Shown here piece by piece: positions 38,748 to 51,937 of a DNA stretch of 64,000 nt. A program made the position numbers and the translations under genes. The notes under the pieces were generated by a model. That model was given only the letters and a program-made list of their open reading frames with translations, made no database searches and was not told where the DNA came from. Origin of the DNA: Xanthostigma xanthostigma (lineage: Eukaryota; Arthropoda; Insecta; Raphidioptera; Raphidiidae); assembly GCA_963575645.1 (NCBI GenBank), contig OY754469.1:25314001-25378000 (forward strand), written 5' to 3'. The number at the start of each line of letters is the position of its first letter. Position 1 is the first letter of the stretch.

Positions 38748-38898
38748 TGTAATATTTTTGAGGGTATTTTATTCAAACAACTTTACTACTTCAATTCTCA
38801 GTTAGTAATAAAAATTTATTAAAATAAAAAAATATTCTTTTCACAGAATGGTTATATAACAATTGCAACTAAAGTCAATTCTATAATAAGTTATAACA
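38748..38898 (-). repeat. 5' LTR (151 bp)
   Basis: Same sequence as the LTR at 34504-34654 by eye. In the element's direction it begins TGTTATAAC at 38898 and ends TTACA at 38748. It should contain promoter, R region and processing signals. Length is short for the order but in keeping with Mag-like elements. Confidence 0.96.
38852..38858 (-). promoter_or_regulatory. TATA-like box in the 5' LTR
   Basis: The minus strand reads TATATAA inside GTTATATAACC, about 40 bases from the LTR start. This is the best TATA candidate for the element's transcript. It is inferred from sequence in an AT-rich region and is not proven. Confidence 0.5.
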
Positions 38899-38903
38899 AC
38901 TAT
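38899..38903. other. Target-site duplication, right copy (actat)
   Basis: Matches actat at 34499-34503. The satellite resumes with gacattcagg where every empty copy reads aacattcagg, so one base next to the duplication differs (position 38904). Confidence 0.93.
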
Positions 38904-40224
38904 GACATTCAGGTTTGGATCATTCTCTCATAAGAAAATGCAAACTGCATATTAACCATTATTTTAACGCAGACAAGCAGTTTTTACATGCATTACGACA
39001 ATTAGGTGCAAATGAGTCCTTATTGGCAAAATTGCTTTATTTTACAAAGGTAAGTTTACTTACACTATAACATTCAGGTTTGGATCATTCTCTCATAAGA
39101 AAATGCAAACTGCATATTAACTATTATTTTAACGCATACAAGCAGTTTTTACAAGCTTTATGACAATTAGGTGCAAATGAGTCCTTATAGGCAAAATTGC
39201 TTTATTTCATGAAGGTTAGTCTATTTACACAATAACATTCAGGTTTGGATCATTCTCTCATAAGAAAATGCAAACTGCATATTTACTATCATTTTCACGC
39301 AGACATGCAGTTTTTACATGTTTTACGACAATTGCGTGCAAATTAGTCCTTAAAGGCAAAATTGCTTTATTTTACAAAGGTAAGTCTATTTACACTATAA
39401 CATTCAGGTTTGGATATTTCTCTCATAAGAAAATGCAAACTGCTTATTAACAATTATTTAAACGCATACAAGCAGTTTTTACATGCTTCACGACAATTAG
39501 GTGAAAATGAGTCCTAATAGGCAAAATTGCTTTATTTTACAAAGGCAAGTCTATTTACACTATAACATTCAGGTTTGGTTCATTCTCTCATAAGAAAATG
39601 CAAACTGCACATTTACTATCATTTTAACGCAGACAAGCAGTTTTTACATGCTTCACGACAATTAGGTGCAAATGAGTCTTTATAGGCAAAATTGCTTTAT
39701 TTTACAAAGGCAAGTCTATTTACACTATAACATTCAGGTTTGGATCATTCTCTCATAAGAAAATGCAAACTACACATTTACTATCATTTTAACACAGACA
39801 AGCAGTTTTTACATGCTTTACGACAATTAGGTGCAAATTAGTCCTTATAGGCAAAATTGCTTTATATCATGAAGGTAAGTCTATTTACACTATAACATTC
39901 AGGTTTGGATCATTTTCTCGTAAGAAAATGCAAACTGCGTTTTAACCATTATTTTAACGCAGACAAGCAGTTTTTACATGCTTTACGACAATTAGGTGCA
40001 AATTAGTCCTTATAGGCAAAATTGCTTTATTTCATGAACGTAAGTCTACGTACACTATTACATTCAGGTTTGGATCATTCTCTCATAAGAAAATGCAAAC
40101 TGCATGTTAACCATTATTTTAACGCCGACAAGCAGTTTTTACATGCCTTACGACAATTAGGTGCAAATTAGTCCTTATAGGCAAAATTGCTTTTTATCAT
40201 GAAGGTAAGTCTACTTACACTGTA
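38904..40224 (+). repeat. Module X copy 1, part after the retrotransposon
   Basis: Eight monomers completing the 19-monomer module interrupted by the element. It has the same variants in the same order as 62167-63486, including acaataacattc, ggatatttctctc, the gtattaacc and catgttaacc types, and tttttatcatgaagg with actgtaacattc at the end. No gene is seen. Confidence 0.93.
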
Positions 40225-43200
40225 ACATTCAGGTTTGGATAATTCTCTCATAAGAAAATGCAAACTGCATATTAACTATTATTTTAACGCATACAAGCAG
40301 TTTTTACATGCTTTATAATAACTAGGGGCAAATGAGTCCTTATAGGCAAAATTGCTTTATTTCATGAAGGTGTCTATTTACACTATAACATACAGGTTTG
40401 GATCATTCTCTCATAAGAAAATGCAAACTGCATATTAACCATTATTTTGACGCAGACAAGCAGTTTTTACATGCTTCACGACAATTGCGTGCAAATGAGT
40501 CCTAATAGGCAGAATTGCTTTATTTCACAAAGGTAAGTCTATTTACACTATATCATTCAAATTTGGATCATTCTCTCAAAAGATAATGCAAACTGATCAT
40601 TTCCTTTTATTTTCACGCAGACAAGTAGTATTTACATGCTTTATGACAATTAGGTGCAAATGAGTCCTTATAGGCAAAATTGCTTTATTTCATTAAGGTA
40701 AGTCTACTTACACTATACCATTCAGGTTTGCATCATTCTCTCATAAAAAATGCAAACTGCATATTAACCATTATTTTGACGCAGACAAGCAGTTTTTACA
40801 TGCTTCACGACAATTGCGTGCAAAAGAGTCCTAATAGGCAGAATTGCTTTATTTCACAAAGGTAAGTCTATTTACACTATAACATTCAGGTTTGGATCAT
40901 TCTCTCATAAGAAATTGCAATTTGCATATTAACCATTATTTTAACGCATACAAGCAGTTTTTATATGCTTCACGACAATTAGGTGCAAATGAGTCCTTAT
41001 AGGCAAAATTGCTTTATTTTACAAAGGCAAGTCTATTTACACTATAACATTCAGGTTTGGATCATTCTCTCATAAGAAAATGCAAACTGCATTTTAACTA
41101 TTATTTTAACGCATACAAGCAGTTTTTACATGCTTCATAATAATTACGGGCAAACGAGTCCTTATAGGCAAAATTGCTTTATTTCATGAAGGTAAGTCTA
41201 TTTACACTATAACATTCAGGTTTGGATCATTATCTCATAAGAAAATGCAAACTGCATATTAACCATTATTTTAACGCAGACAAGCAGTTTTTCATGCTTT
41301 ACGACAATTAGGTGCAAATTAGTCCTTATAGGCAAAATTGCTTTATATCATGAAGGTAAGTCTACTTACACTATAACATTCAGGTTTGGATCATTCTCTC
41401 ATAAGAAAATGCAAACTGCATATTAACCATTATTTTAACGCAGACAAGCAGTTTTTACTTGCTTTACGACAATTAGGTGCAAATTAGTCCTTATAGGCAA
41501 AATTGCTTTATTTTACAAAGGCAAGTCTATTTACACTATACCATTCAGGTTTGGATCATTTTCTCATAAGAAAATGCAAACTGCATATAAACCATTATTT
41601 TAACGCAGACAAGCAGTTTTTACATGCTTTATGACAATTAGGTGCAAATGAGTCCTTATAGGCAAAATTGCTTTATTTCATGAGGGTAAGTCTATTTACA
41701 CTATAACATTCAGGTTTGGATCATTCTCTCATAAGAAAATGCAAACTGCATATTAACCATTATTTTAACGCAGACAAGCAGTTTTTACATGCTTTATGAC
41801 AATTAGGTGCAAATGAGTCCTTATAGGCAAAATTGATTTATTTCATCAGGGTAAGTCTATTTACACTATAACATTCAGGTTTGTATCATTCTCTCATAAG
41901 AAAATGCAAACTGCATATTAACCATTATTTTAACGCAGACAAGCAGTTTTTACATGCTTTACGACAATTAGGTGCAAATGAGTCCTTATAGGCAAAAATG
42001 CTTTATTTTACAAAGGCAAGTCTATTTACACTGTAACATTCAGGTTTGGATCATTTTAGCATAAGAAAATGCAAACTGCATATAAACCATTATTTTAACG
42101 CAGACAAGCAGTTTTTACATGCTTTATGACAATTAGGTGCAAATGAGTCTTTATAGGCAAAATTGCTTTATTTTACAAAGGCAAGTCTATTTACACTATA
42201 ACATTCAGGTTTGGATCATTCTCTCATAAGAAAATGCAAACTGCATTTTAACTATTATTTTAACGCATACAAGCAGTTTTTACATGCTTCATAATAATTA
42301 GGGGCAAACGAGTCCTTATAGGCAAAATTGCTTTATTTCATGAAGGTAAGTCTATTTACACTATAACATTCAGGTTTGGATCATTCTCTCATAAGAAAAT
42401 GCAAACTGCATATTAACTATTATTTTAACGCATACAAGCAGTTTTTACATGCTTTATGACAATTAGGTGCAAATGAGTCCTTATAGGCAAAATTGCTTTA
42501 TTTCATGAAGGTTAGTCTATTTACACTATAACCTTTAGGTTTGGATCATTCTCTCATAAGAAAATGCAAACTGCATATTAACCATTATTTTAACGCAGAC
42601 AAGCAGTTTTTACATGCATTACGACAATTAGGTGCAAATGAGTCCTTATTGGCAAAATTGCTTTATTTTACAAAGGTAAGTTTACTTACACTATAACATT
42701 CAGGTTTGGATCATTCTCTCATAAGAAAATGCAAACTGCATATTAACTATTATTTTAACGCATACAAGCAGTTTTTACAAGATTTATGACAATTAGGTGC
42801 AAATGAGTCCTTATAAGCAAAATTGCTTTATTTCATGAGGGTAAGTCTATTTACACTATAACATTCAGGTTTGGATCATTCTCTCATAAGAAAATGCAAA
42901 CTGCATATTAACCATTATTTTAACGCAGACAAGCAGTTTTTACATGCTTCACGACAATTGCGTGCAAATGAGTCCTTATAGGCAAAATTGCTTTATATTA
43001 CAAAGGTAAGCCTATTTACACTTTAACATTCAGGTTTGGATCATTTTCTCAAAAGATAATGCAAACTGATCATTTCCTATTATTTTCACGCAGACAAGCA
43101 GTATTTACATGCTTTATGACAATTAGGTGCAAATGTGTCCTTATAGGCAAAATTGCTTTATTTTACAAAGGCAAATCTATTTTACACTATAACATTCAGG

Positions 43201-46200
43201 ATTGGATCATTCTCTCATAGGAAAATGCAAACTGCACATTTACTATCATTTAAACGCAGACAAGCAGTTTTTACATGCTTCACGACAATTAGGTGCAAAT
43301 GAGTCTTTATAGGCAAAATTGCTTTATTTTACAAAGGCAAGTCTATTTACACTATAACATTCAGGTTTGGATCATTCTCTCATAAGAAAATGCAAACTAC
43401 ACATTTACTATCATTTTAACACAGACAAGCAGTTTTTACATGCCTTACGACAATTAGGTGCAAATTAGTCCTTATAGGCAAAATTTCTTTATTTCATGAA
43501 GGTAAGTCTATTTACACTATAACATTCAGGTTTGGATCATTTTCTCGTAAGAAAATGCAAACTGCGTATTAACCATTATTTTAACGCAAAAAAGCAGTTT
43601 TTACATGCTTTACGACAATTATGTGCAAATTAGTCCTTATAGGCAAAATTGCTTTATTTCATGAAGATAAGTCTACGTACACTATTACATTCAGGTTTAG
43701 ATCATTTTCTCGTAAGAAAATGCAAACTGCGTATTAACCATTATTTTAACGCAGACAAGCAGATTTTACATGCTTTACGACAATTAGGTGCAAATTAGTC
43801 CTTATAGGCAAAATTGCTTTATTTCATGAAGGTAAGTCTACTTACACTATAACATTCAGGTTTGGATTATTCTCTCATAAGAAATTGCAAACTGCATATT
43901 AACCATTATTTTAACGCATAAAAGCAGTTTTTACATGCTTTATGACAATTAGGGGCAAATAAGTCCTTATAGGCAAAATTGCTTTATTTAATGAGGGTAA
44001 GTCTATTTACACTATAACATTCAGGTTTGGATCATTCTCTCATAGGAAAATGCAAACTGCACATTTACTATCATTTTAACGCAGACAAGCAGTTTTTACA
44101 TGCTTCACGACAATTAGGTGCAAATGAGTCTTTATAGGCAAAATTGCTTTATTTCACAAAGGCAAGTCTATTTACACTATAAAATTCAGGTTTGGATCAT
44201 TCTCTCATAAGAAAATGCAAACTACACATTTACTATCATTTTAACACAGACAAGCAGTTTTTACATGCTTTACGACAATTAGGTGCAAATTAGTCCTTAT
44301 AGGCAAAATTGCTTTATTTCATGAAGGTAAGTCTATTTACACTATAACATTCAGGTTTGGATCATTTTCTCGTAAGAAAATGCAAACTGCGTATTAACCA
44401 TTATTTTAACGCAGACAAGCAGTTTTTACATGCTTTACGACAATTAGGTGCAAATTAGTCCTTATAGGCAAAATTGCTTTATTTTATGAAGGTATGTCTA
44501 CGTACACTATTACATTCAGGTTTGGATCATTCTCTCATAAGAAAATGCAAACTGCATGTTAACCATTATTTTAACGCCGACAAGCAGTTTTTACATGCCT
44601 TACGACAATTAGGTGCAAATTAGTCCTTATAGGCAAAATTGCTTTTTATCATGAAGGTAAGTCTACTTACACTATAACATTCAGGTTTGGACAATTCTCT
44701 CATAAGAAAATGCAAACTGCATATTAACTATTATTTTAACGCATACAAGCAGCTTTTACATGCTTTATAATAACTAGGGGCAATCGAGTCCTTATAGGCA
44801 AAATTGCTTTATTTCATGAAGGTAAGTCTATTTACACTATAACATACAGGTTTGGATCATTCTCTCATAAGAAAATGCAAACTGCATATTAACCATTATT
44901 TTGACGCAGACAAGCAGTTTTTACATGCTTCACGACAATTGCGTGCAAATGAGTCCTAATAGGCAGAATTGCTTTATTTCACAAAGGTAAGTCTATTTAC
45001 ACTATAACATTCAGGTTTGGATCATTCTCTCATAAGAAATTGCAATTTGCATATTAACCATTATTTTAACGCATACAAGCAGTTTTTATATGCTTCACGA
45101 CAATTAGGTGCAAATGAGTCCTTATAGGCAAAATTGCTTTATTTTACAAAGGCAAGTCTATTTACACTATAACATTCAGGTTTGGATCATTCTCTCATAA
45201 GAAAATGCAAACTGCATTTTAACTATTATTTTAACGCATACAAGCAGTTTTTACATGCTTCATAATAATTACGGGCAAACGAGTCCTTATAGGCAAAATT
45301 GCTTTATTTCATGAAGGTAAGTCTATTTACACTATAACATTCAGGTTTGGATCATTATCTCATAAGAAAATGCAAACTGCATATTAACCATTATTTTAAC
45401 GCAGACAAGCAGTTTTTCATGCTTTACGACAATTAGGTGCAAATTAGTCCTTATAGGCAAAATTGCTTTATATCATGAAGGTAAGTCTACTTACACTATA
45501 ACATTCAGGTTTGGATCATTCTCTCATAAGAAAATGCAAACTGCATATTAACCATTATTTTAACGCAGACAAGCAGTTTTTACTTGCTTTACGACAATTA
45601 GGTGCAAATTAGTCCTTATAGGCAAAATTGCTTTATTTTACAAAGGCAAGTCTATTTACACTATACCATTCAGGTTTGGATCATTTTCTCATAAGAAAAT
45701 GCAAACTGCATATAAACCATTATTTTAACGCAGACAAGCAGTTTTTACATGCTTTATGACAATTAGGTGCAAATGAGTCCTTATAGGCAAAATTGCTTTA
45801 TTTCATGAGGGTAAGTCTATTTACACTATAACATTCAGGTTTGGATCATTCTCTCATAAGAAAATGCAAACTGCATATTAACCATTATTTTAACGCAGAC
45901 AAGCAGTTTTTACATGCTTTATGACAATTAGGTGCAAAAGAGTCCTTATAGGCAAAATTGATTTATTTCATCAGGGTAAGTCTATTTACACTATAACATT
46001 CAGGTTTGTATCATTCTCTCATAAGAAAATGCAAACTGCATATTAACCATTATTTTAACGCAGACAAGCAGTTTTTACATGCTTTACGACAATTAGGTGC
46101 AAATGAGTCCTTATAGGCAAAAATGCTTTATTTTACAAAGGCAAGTCTATTTACACTATAACATTCAGGTTTGGATCATTTTAGCATAAGAAAATGCAAA

Positions 46201-48800
46201 CTGCATATAAACCATTATTTTAACGCAGACAAGCAGTTTTTACATGCTTTATGACAATTAGGTGCAAATGAGTCTTTATAGGCAAAATTGCTTTATTTTA
46301 CAAAGGCAAGTCTATTTACACTATAACATTCAGGTTTGGATCATTCTCTCATAAGAAAATGCAAACTGCATTTTAACTATTATTTTAACGCATACAAGCA
46401 GTTTTTACATGCTTCATAATAATTAGGGGCAAACGAGTCCTTATAGGCAAAATTGCTTTATTTCATGAAGGTAAGTCTATTTACACTATAACATTCAGGT
46501 TTGGATCATTCTCTCATAAGAAAATGCAAACTGCATATTAACTATTATTTTAACGCATACAAGCAGTTTTTACATGCTTTATGACAATTAGGTGCAAATG
46601 AGTCCTTATAGGCAAAATTGCTTTATTTCATGAAGGTTAGTCTATTTACACTATAACCTTTAGGTTTGGATCATTCTCTCATAAGAAAATGCAAACTGCA
46701 TATTAACCATTATTTTAACGCAGACAAGCAGTTTTTACATGCATTACGACAATTAGGTGCAAATGAGTCCTTATTGGCAAAATTGCTTTATTTTACAAAG
46801 GTAAGTTTACTTACACTATAACATTCAGGTTTGGATCATTCTCTCATAAGAAAATGCAAACTGCATATTAACTATTATTTTAACGCATACAAGCAGTTTT
46901 TACAAGATTTATGACAATTAGGTGCAAATGAGTCCTTATAAGCAAAATTGCTTTATTTCATGAGGGTAAGTCTATTTACACTATAACATTCAGGTTTGGA
47001 TCATTCTCTCATAAGAAAATGCAAACTGCATATTAACCATTATTTTAACGCAGACAAGCAGTTTTTACATGCTTCACGACAATTGCGTGCAAATGAGTCC
47101 TTATAGGCAAAATTGCTTTATATTACAAAGGTAAGCCTATTTACACTTTAACATTCAGGTTTGGATCATTTTCTCAAAAGATAATGCAAACTGATCATTT
47201 CCTATTATTTTCACGCAGACAAGCAGTATTTACATGCTTTATGACAATTAGGTGCAAATGTGTCCTTATAGGCAAAATTGCTTTATTTTACAAAGGCAAA
47301 TCTATTTTACACTATAACATTCAGGATTGGATCATTCTCTCATAGGAAAATGCAAACTGCACATTTACTATCATTTAAACGCAGACAAGCAGTTTTTACA
47401 TGCTTCACGACAATTAGGTGCAAATGAGTCTTTATAGGCAAAATTGCTTTATTTTACAAAGGCAAGTCTATTTACACTATAACATTCAGGTTTGGATCAT
47501 TCTCTCATAAGAAAATGCAAACTACACATTTACTATCATTTTAACACAGACAAGCAGTTTTTACATGCCTTACGACAATTAGGTGCAAATTAGTCCTTAT
47601 AGGCAAAATTTCTTTATTTCATGAAGGTAAGTCTATTTACACTATAACATTCAGGTTTGGATCATTTTCTCGTAAGAAAATGCAAACTGCGTATTAACCA
47701 TTATTTTAACGCAAAAAAGCAGTTTTTACATGCTTTACGACAATTATGTGCAAATTAGTCCTTATAGGCAAAATTGCTTTATTTCATGAAGATAAGTCTA
47801 CGTACACTATTACATTCAGGTTTGGATCATTCTCTCATAAGAAAATGCAAACTGCATGTTAACCATTATTTTAACGCCGACAAGCAGTTTTTACATGCCT
47901 TACGACAATTAGGTGCAAATTAGTCCTTATAGGCAAAATTGCTTTTTATCATGAAGGTAAGTCTACTTACACTATAACATTCAGGTTTGGACAATTCTCT
48001 CATAAGAAAATGCAAACTGCATATTAACTATTATTTTAACGCATACAAGCAGCTTTTACATGCTTTATAATAACTAGGGGCAATCGAGTCCTTATAGGCA
48101 AAATTGCTTTATTTCATGAAGGTAAGTCTATTTACACTATAACATACAGGTTTGGATCATTCTCTCATAAGAAAATGCAAACTGCATATTAACCATTATT
48201 TTGACGCAGACAAGCAGTTTTTACATGCTTCACGACAATTGCGTGCAAATGAGTCCTAATAGGCAGAATTGCTTTATTTCACAAAAGTAAGTCTATTTAC
48301 ACTATATCATTCAGGTTTGGATCATTCTCTCAAAAGATAATGCAAACTGATCATTTCCTTTTATTTTCACGTAGACAAGTAGTATTTACATGCTTTATGA
48401 CAATTAGGTGCAAATGAGTCCTTATAGGCAAAATTGCTTTATTTCATTAAGGTAAGTCTACTTACACTATAACATTCAGGTTTGCAACATTCCCTCATAA
48501 AAAATGCAAACTGCATATTAACCATTATTTTGACGCAGCCAAGCAGTTTTTACATGCTTAACGACAATTGCGTGCAAATGAGTCCTAATAGGCAGAATTG
48601 CTTTATTTCACAAAGGTAAGTCTATTTACACTATAACATTCAGGTTTGGATCATTCTCTCATAAGAAAATGCAATTTGCATATTAACCATTATTTTAACG
48701 CATACAAGCAGTTTTTACATGCTTCACGACAATTAGGTGCAAATGAGTCCTTATAGGCAAAATTGCTTTATTTTACAAAGGCAAGTCTATTTACACTATA
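40225..48800 (+). repeat. Module Y copy 1, expanded (about 52 monomers)
   Basis: Corresponds to 55074-60350 with an extra 3300 bp. Positions 40225-44985 match 55074-59834 at a constant offset of 14849 bp, and 48286-48800 match 59835-60350 at an offset of 11549 bp. The extra 44986-48285 is a shortened second copy of 40861-44985. Shared rare marks include a 3-bp deletion (gaaggtgtctattt, 40371 and 55220), ataacctttaggttt, and gaaattgcaatttgc. Confidence 0.9.
40861..48285 (+). repeat. Tandem segmental duplication in module Y (25 plus 20 monomers)
   Basis: Unit one is 40861-44985 (4125 bp, exactly 25 x 165); unit two is 44986-48285 (3300 bp, exactly 20 x 165). The mark ataacctttagg is at 42531 and 46656, 4125 bp apart. 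Unit two lost five monomers: the tacgtacactattacattc monomer at about 47810 joins straight to the catgttaacc monomer, while unit one has 825 bp more between the same points (43.69-44.51 kb). Confidence 0.88.
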
Positions 48801-51800
48801 ACATTCAGGTTTGGATAATTCTCTCATAAGAAAATGCAAACTGCATATTAACTATTATTTTAACGCATACAAGCAGTTTTTACATGCTTTATAATAACTA
48901 GGGGCAAATGAGTCCTTATAGGCAAAATTGCTTTATTTCATGAAGGTAAGTCTATTTACACTATAACATACAGGTTTGGATCATTCTCTCATAAGAAAAT
49001 GCAAACTGCATATTAACCATTATTTTGACGCAGACAAGCAGTTTTTACATGCTTCACGACAATTGCGTGCAAATGAGTCCTTATAGGCAAAATTGCTTTA
49101 TATTACAGAGGTAAGTCTATTTACACTATAACATTCAGGTTTGGATCATTCTCTCATAAGAAAATGCAAACTGCATATTAACCATTATTTTAACGCAGAC
49201 AAGCAGTTTTTACATGCTTCACGACAATTGCGTGCAAATGAGTCCTTATAGGCAAAATTGCTTTATATTACAAAGGTAAGCCTATTTACACTATAACATT
49301 CAGGTTTGGATCATTTTCTCAAAAGATAATGCAAACTGATCATTTCCTATTATTTTCACGCAGACAAGCAGTATTTACATGCTTTATGACAATTAGGTGC
49401 AAATGTGTCCTTATAGGCAAAATTGCTTTATTTTACAAAGGCAAATCTATTTTACACTATAACATTCAGGATTGGATCATTCTCTCATAGGAAAATGCAA
49501 ACTGCACATTTACTATCATTTTAACGCAGACAAGCAGTTTTTACATGCTTCACGACAATTAGGTGCAAATGAGTCTTTATAGGCAAAATTGCTTTATTTT
49601 ACAAAGGCAAGTCTATTTACACTATAACATTCAGGTTTGGATCATTCTCTCATAAGAAAATGCAAACTACACATTTACTATCATTTTAACACAGACAAGC
49701 AGTTTTTACATGCTTTACGACAATTAGGTGCAAATTAGTCCTTATAGGCAAAATTGCTTTATTTCATGAAGGTAAGTCTATTTACACTATAACATTCAGG
49801 TTTGGATCATTTTCTCGTAAGAAAATGCAAACTGCGTATTAACCATTATTTTAACGCAGACAAGCAGTTTTTACATGCTTTACGACAATTAGGTGCAAAT
49901 TAGTCCTTATAGGCAAAATTGCTTTATTTCATGAAGATAAGTCTACGTACACTATTACATTCGGGTTTGGATCATTTTCTTGTAAGAAAATGCAAACTGC
50001 GTATTAACCATTATTTTAACGCAGACACGCAGTTTTTACATGCTTTACGACAATTAGGTGCAAATTAGTCCTTATAGGCAAAATTGCTTTATTTCATGAA
50101 GGTAAGTCTACTTACACTATAACATTCAGGTTTGGATCATTCTCTCATAAGAAATTGCAAACTGCATATTAACCATTATTTTAACGCATACAAGCAGTTT
50201 TTACATGCTTTATGACAATTAGGGGCAAATAAGTCCTTATAGGCAAAATTGCTTTATTTAATGAGGGTTAGTCTATTTACACTATAACATTCAGGTTTGG
50301 ATCATTCTCTCATAAGAAAATGCAAACTGCATATTTACTATCATTTTCACGCAGACAAGCAGTTTTTACATGTTTTACGACAATTGCGTGCAAATAAGTC
50401 CTTATAGGCAAAATTGCTTTATTTTACAAAGGTAAGTCTATTTACACTATAACATTCAGGTTTGGATCATTCTCTCATAAGAAAATGCAAACTGCATATT
50501 AACCATTATTTAAACGCATACAAGCAGTTTTTACATGCTTTATGACAATTAGGTGCAAACGAGTCCTTATAAGGCAAAATTGCTTTATTTCATGAAGGTT
50601 AGTCTATTTACACTATAACATTCAGGTTTGGATCATTCTCTCATAAGAAAATGCAAACTGCATATTAACCATTATTTTAACGCAGACAAGCAGTTTTTAC
50701 ATGCATTACGACAATTAGGTGCAAATGAGTCCTTATAGGCAAAATTGCTTTATTTTACAAAGGTAAGTTTACTTACACTATAACATTCAGGTTTGGATCA
50801 TTCTCTCATAAGAAAATGCAAACTGCATATTAACTATTATTTTAACGCATACAAGCAGTTTTTACAAGCTTTATGACAATTAGGTGCAAATGAGTCCTTA
50901 TAGGCAAAATTGCTTTATTTCATGAAGGTTAGTCTATTTACACAATAACATTCAGGTTTGGATCATTCTCTCATAAGAAAATGCAAACTGCATATTTACT
51001 ATCATTTTCACGCAGACAAGCAGTTTTTACATGTTTTACGACAATTGCGTGCAAATTAGTCCTTAAAGGCAAAATTGCTTTATTTTACAAAGGTAAGTCT
51101 ATTTACACTATAACATTCAGGTTTGGATATTTCTCTCATAAGAAAATGCAAACTGCTTATTAACAATTATTTAAACGCATACAAGCAGTTTTTACATGCT
51201 TCACGACAATTAGGTGAAAATGAGTCCTAATAGGCAAAATTGCTTTATTTTACAAAGGCAAGTCTATTTACACTATAACATTCAGGTTTGGTTCATTCTC
51301 TCATAAGAAAATGCAAACTGCACATTTACTATCATTTTAACGCAGACAAGCAGTTTTTACATGCTTCACGACAATTAGGTGCAAATGAGTCTTTATAGGC
51401 AAAATTGCTTTATTTTACAAAGGCAAGTCTATTTACACTATAACATTCAGGTTTGGATCATTCTCTCATAAGAAAATGCAAACTACACATTTACTATCAT
51501 TTTAACACAGACAAGCAGTTTTTACATGCTTTACGACAATTAGGTGCAAATTAGTCCTTATAGGCAAAATTGCTTTATATCATGAAGGTAAGTCTATTTA
51601 CACTATAACATTCAGGTTTGGATCATTTTCTCGTAAGAAAATGCAAACTGCGTATTAACCATTATTTTAACGCAGACAAGCAGTTTTTACATGCTTTACG
51701 ACAATTAGGTGCAAATTAGTCCTTATAGGCAAAATTGCTTTATTTCATCAAGGTAAGTCTACGTACACTATTACATTCAGGTTTGGATCATTCTCTCATA

Positions 51801-51937
51801 AGAAAATGCAAACTGCATGTTAACCATTATTTTAACGCCGACAAGCAGTTTTTACATGCCTTACGACAATTAGGTGCAAATTAGTCCTTATAGGCAAAAT
51901 TGCTTTTTATCATGAAGGTAAGTCTACTTACACTGTA
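48801..51937 (+). repeat. Module X copy 2 (19 monomers, 3137 bp)
   Basis: Starts at acattcaggtttggataatt and ends before the next copy of the same start. It matches the following 3136 bp with an extra A near 50571 (ttataaggcaaaat). It carries the empty retrotransposon target (tatttacactataacattc) near 50600. Confidence 0.92.

Larger units (their letters stand above)
34504..38898 (-). mobile_element. Complete Ty3/Gypsy LTR retrotransposon, Mag-like
   Basis: A 4395-bp element on the minus strand with every expected part: 5' LTR 38748-38898, primer binding site 38732-38744, a single Gag-Pol frame 38718-34774, polypurine tract 34668-34655, 3' LTR 34504-34654, and 5-bp target duplications. The domain order protease, reverse transcriptase, RNase H, integrase defines Ty3/Gypsy. 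The short LTRs, the serine tRNA primer, the fused Gag-Pol and the integrase zinc-finger context (LHSGHIGISRMK) suggest the Mag lineage; that assignment is from memory of the family. No env frame is present. The LTRs read as identical and the frame is uninterrupted, so the insertion is recent and may be active. Confidence 0.95.

Noticed and set aside
39268-39450. Short plus-strand frame of 60 codons, repeated at 50981, 54117 and 62530
   Set aside because: It begins and ends with the same five residues because it spans just over one monomer. It is a satellite artefact; useful as a module X marker, not a gene.
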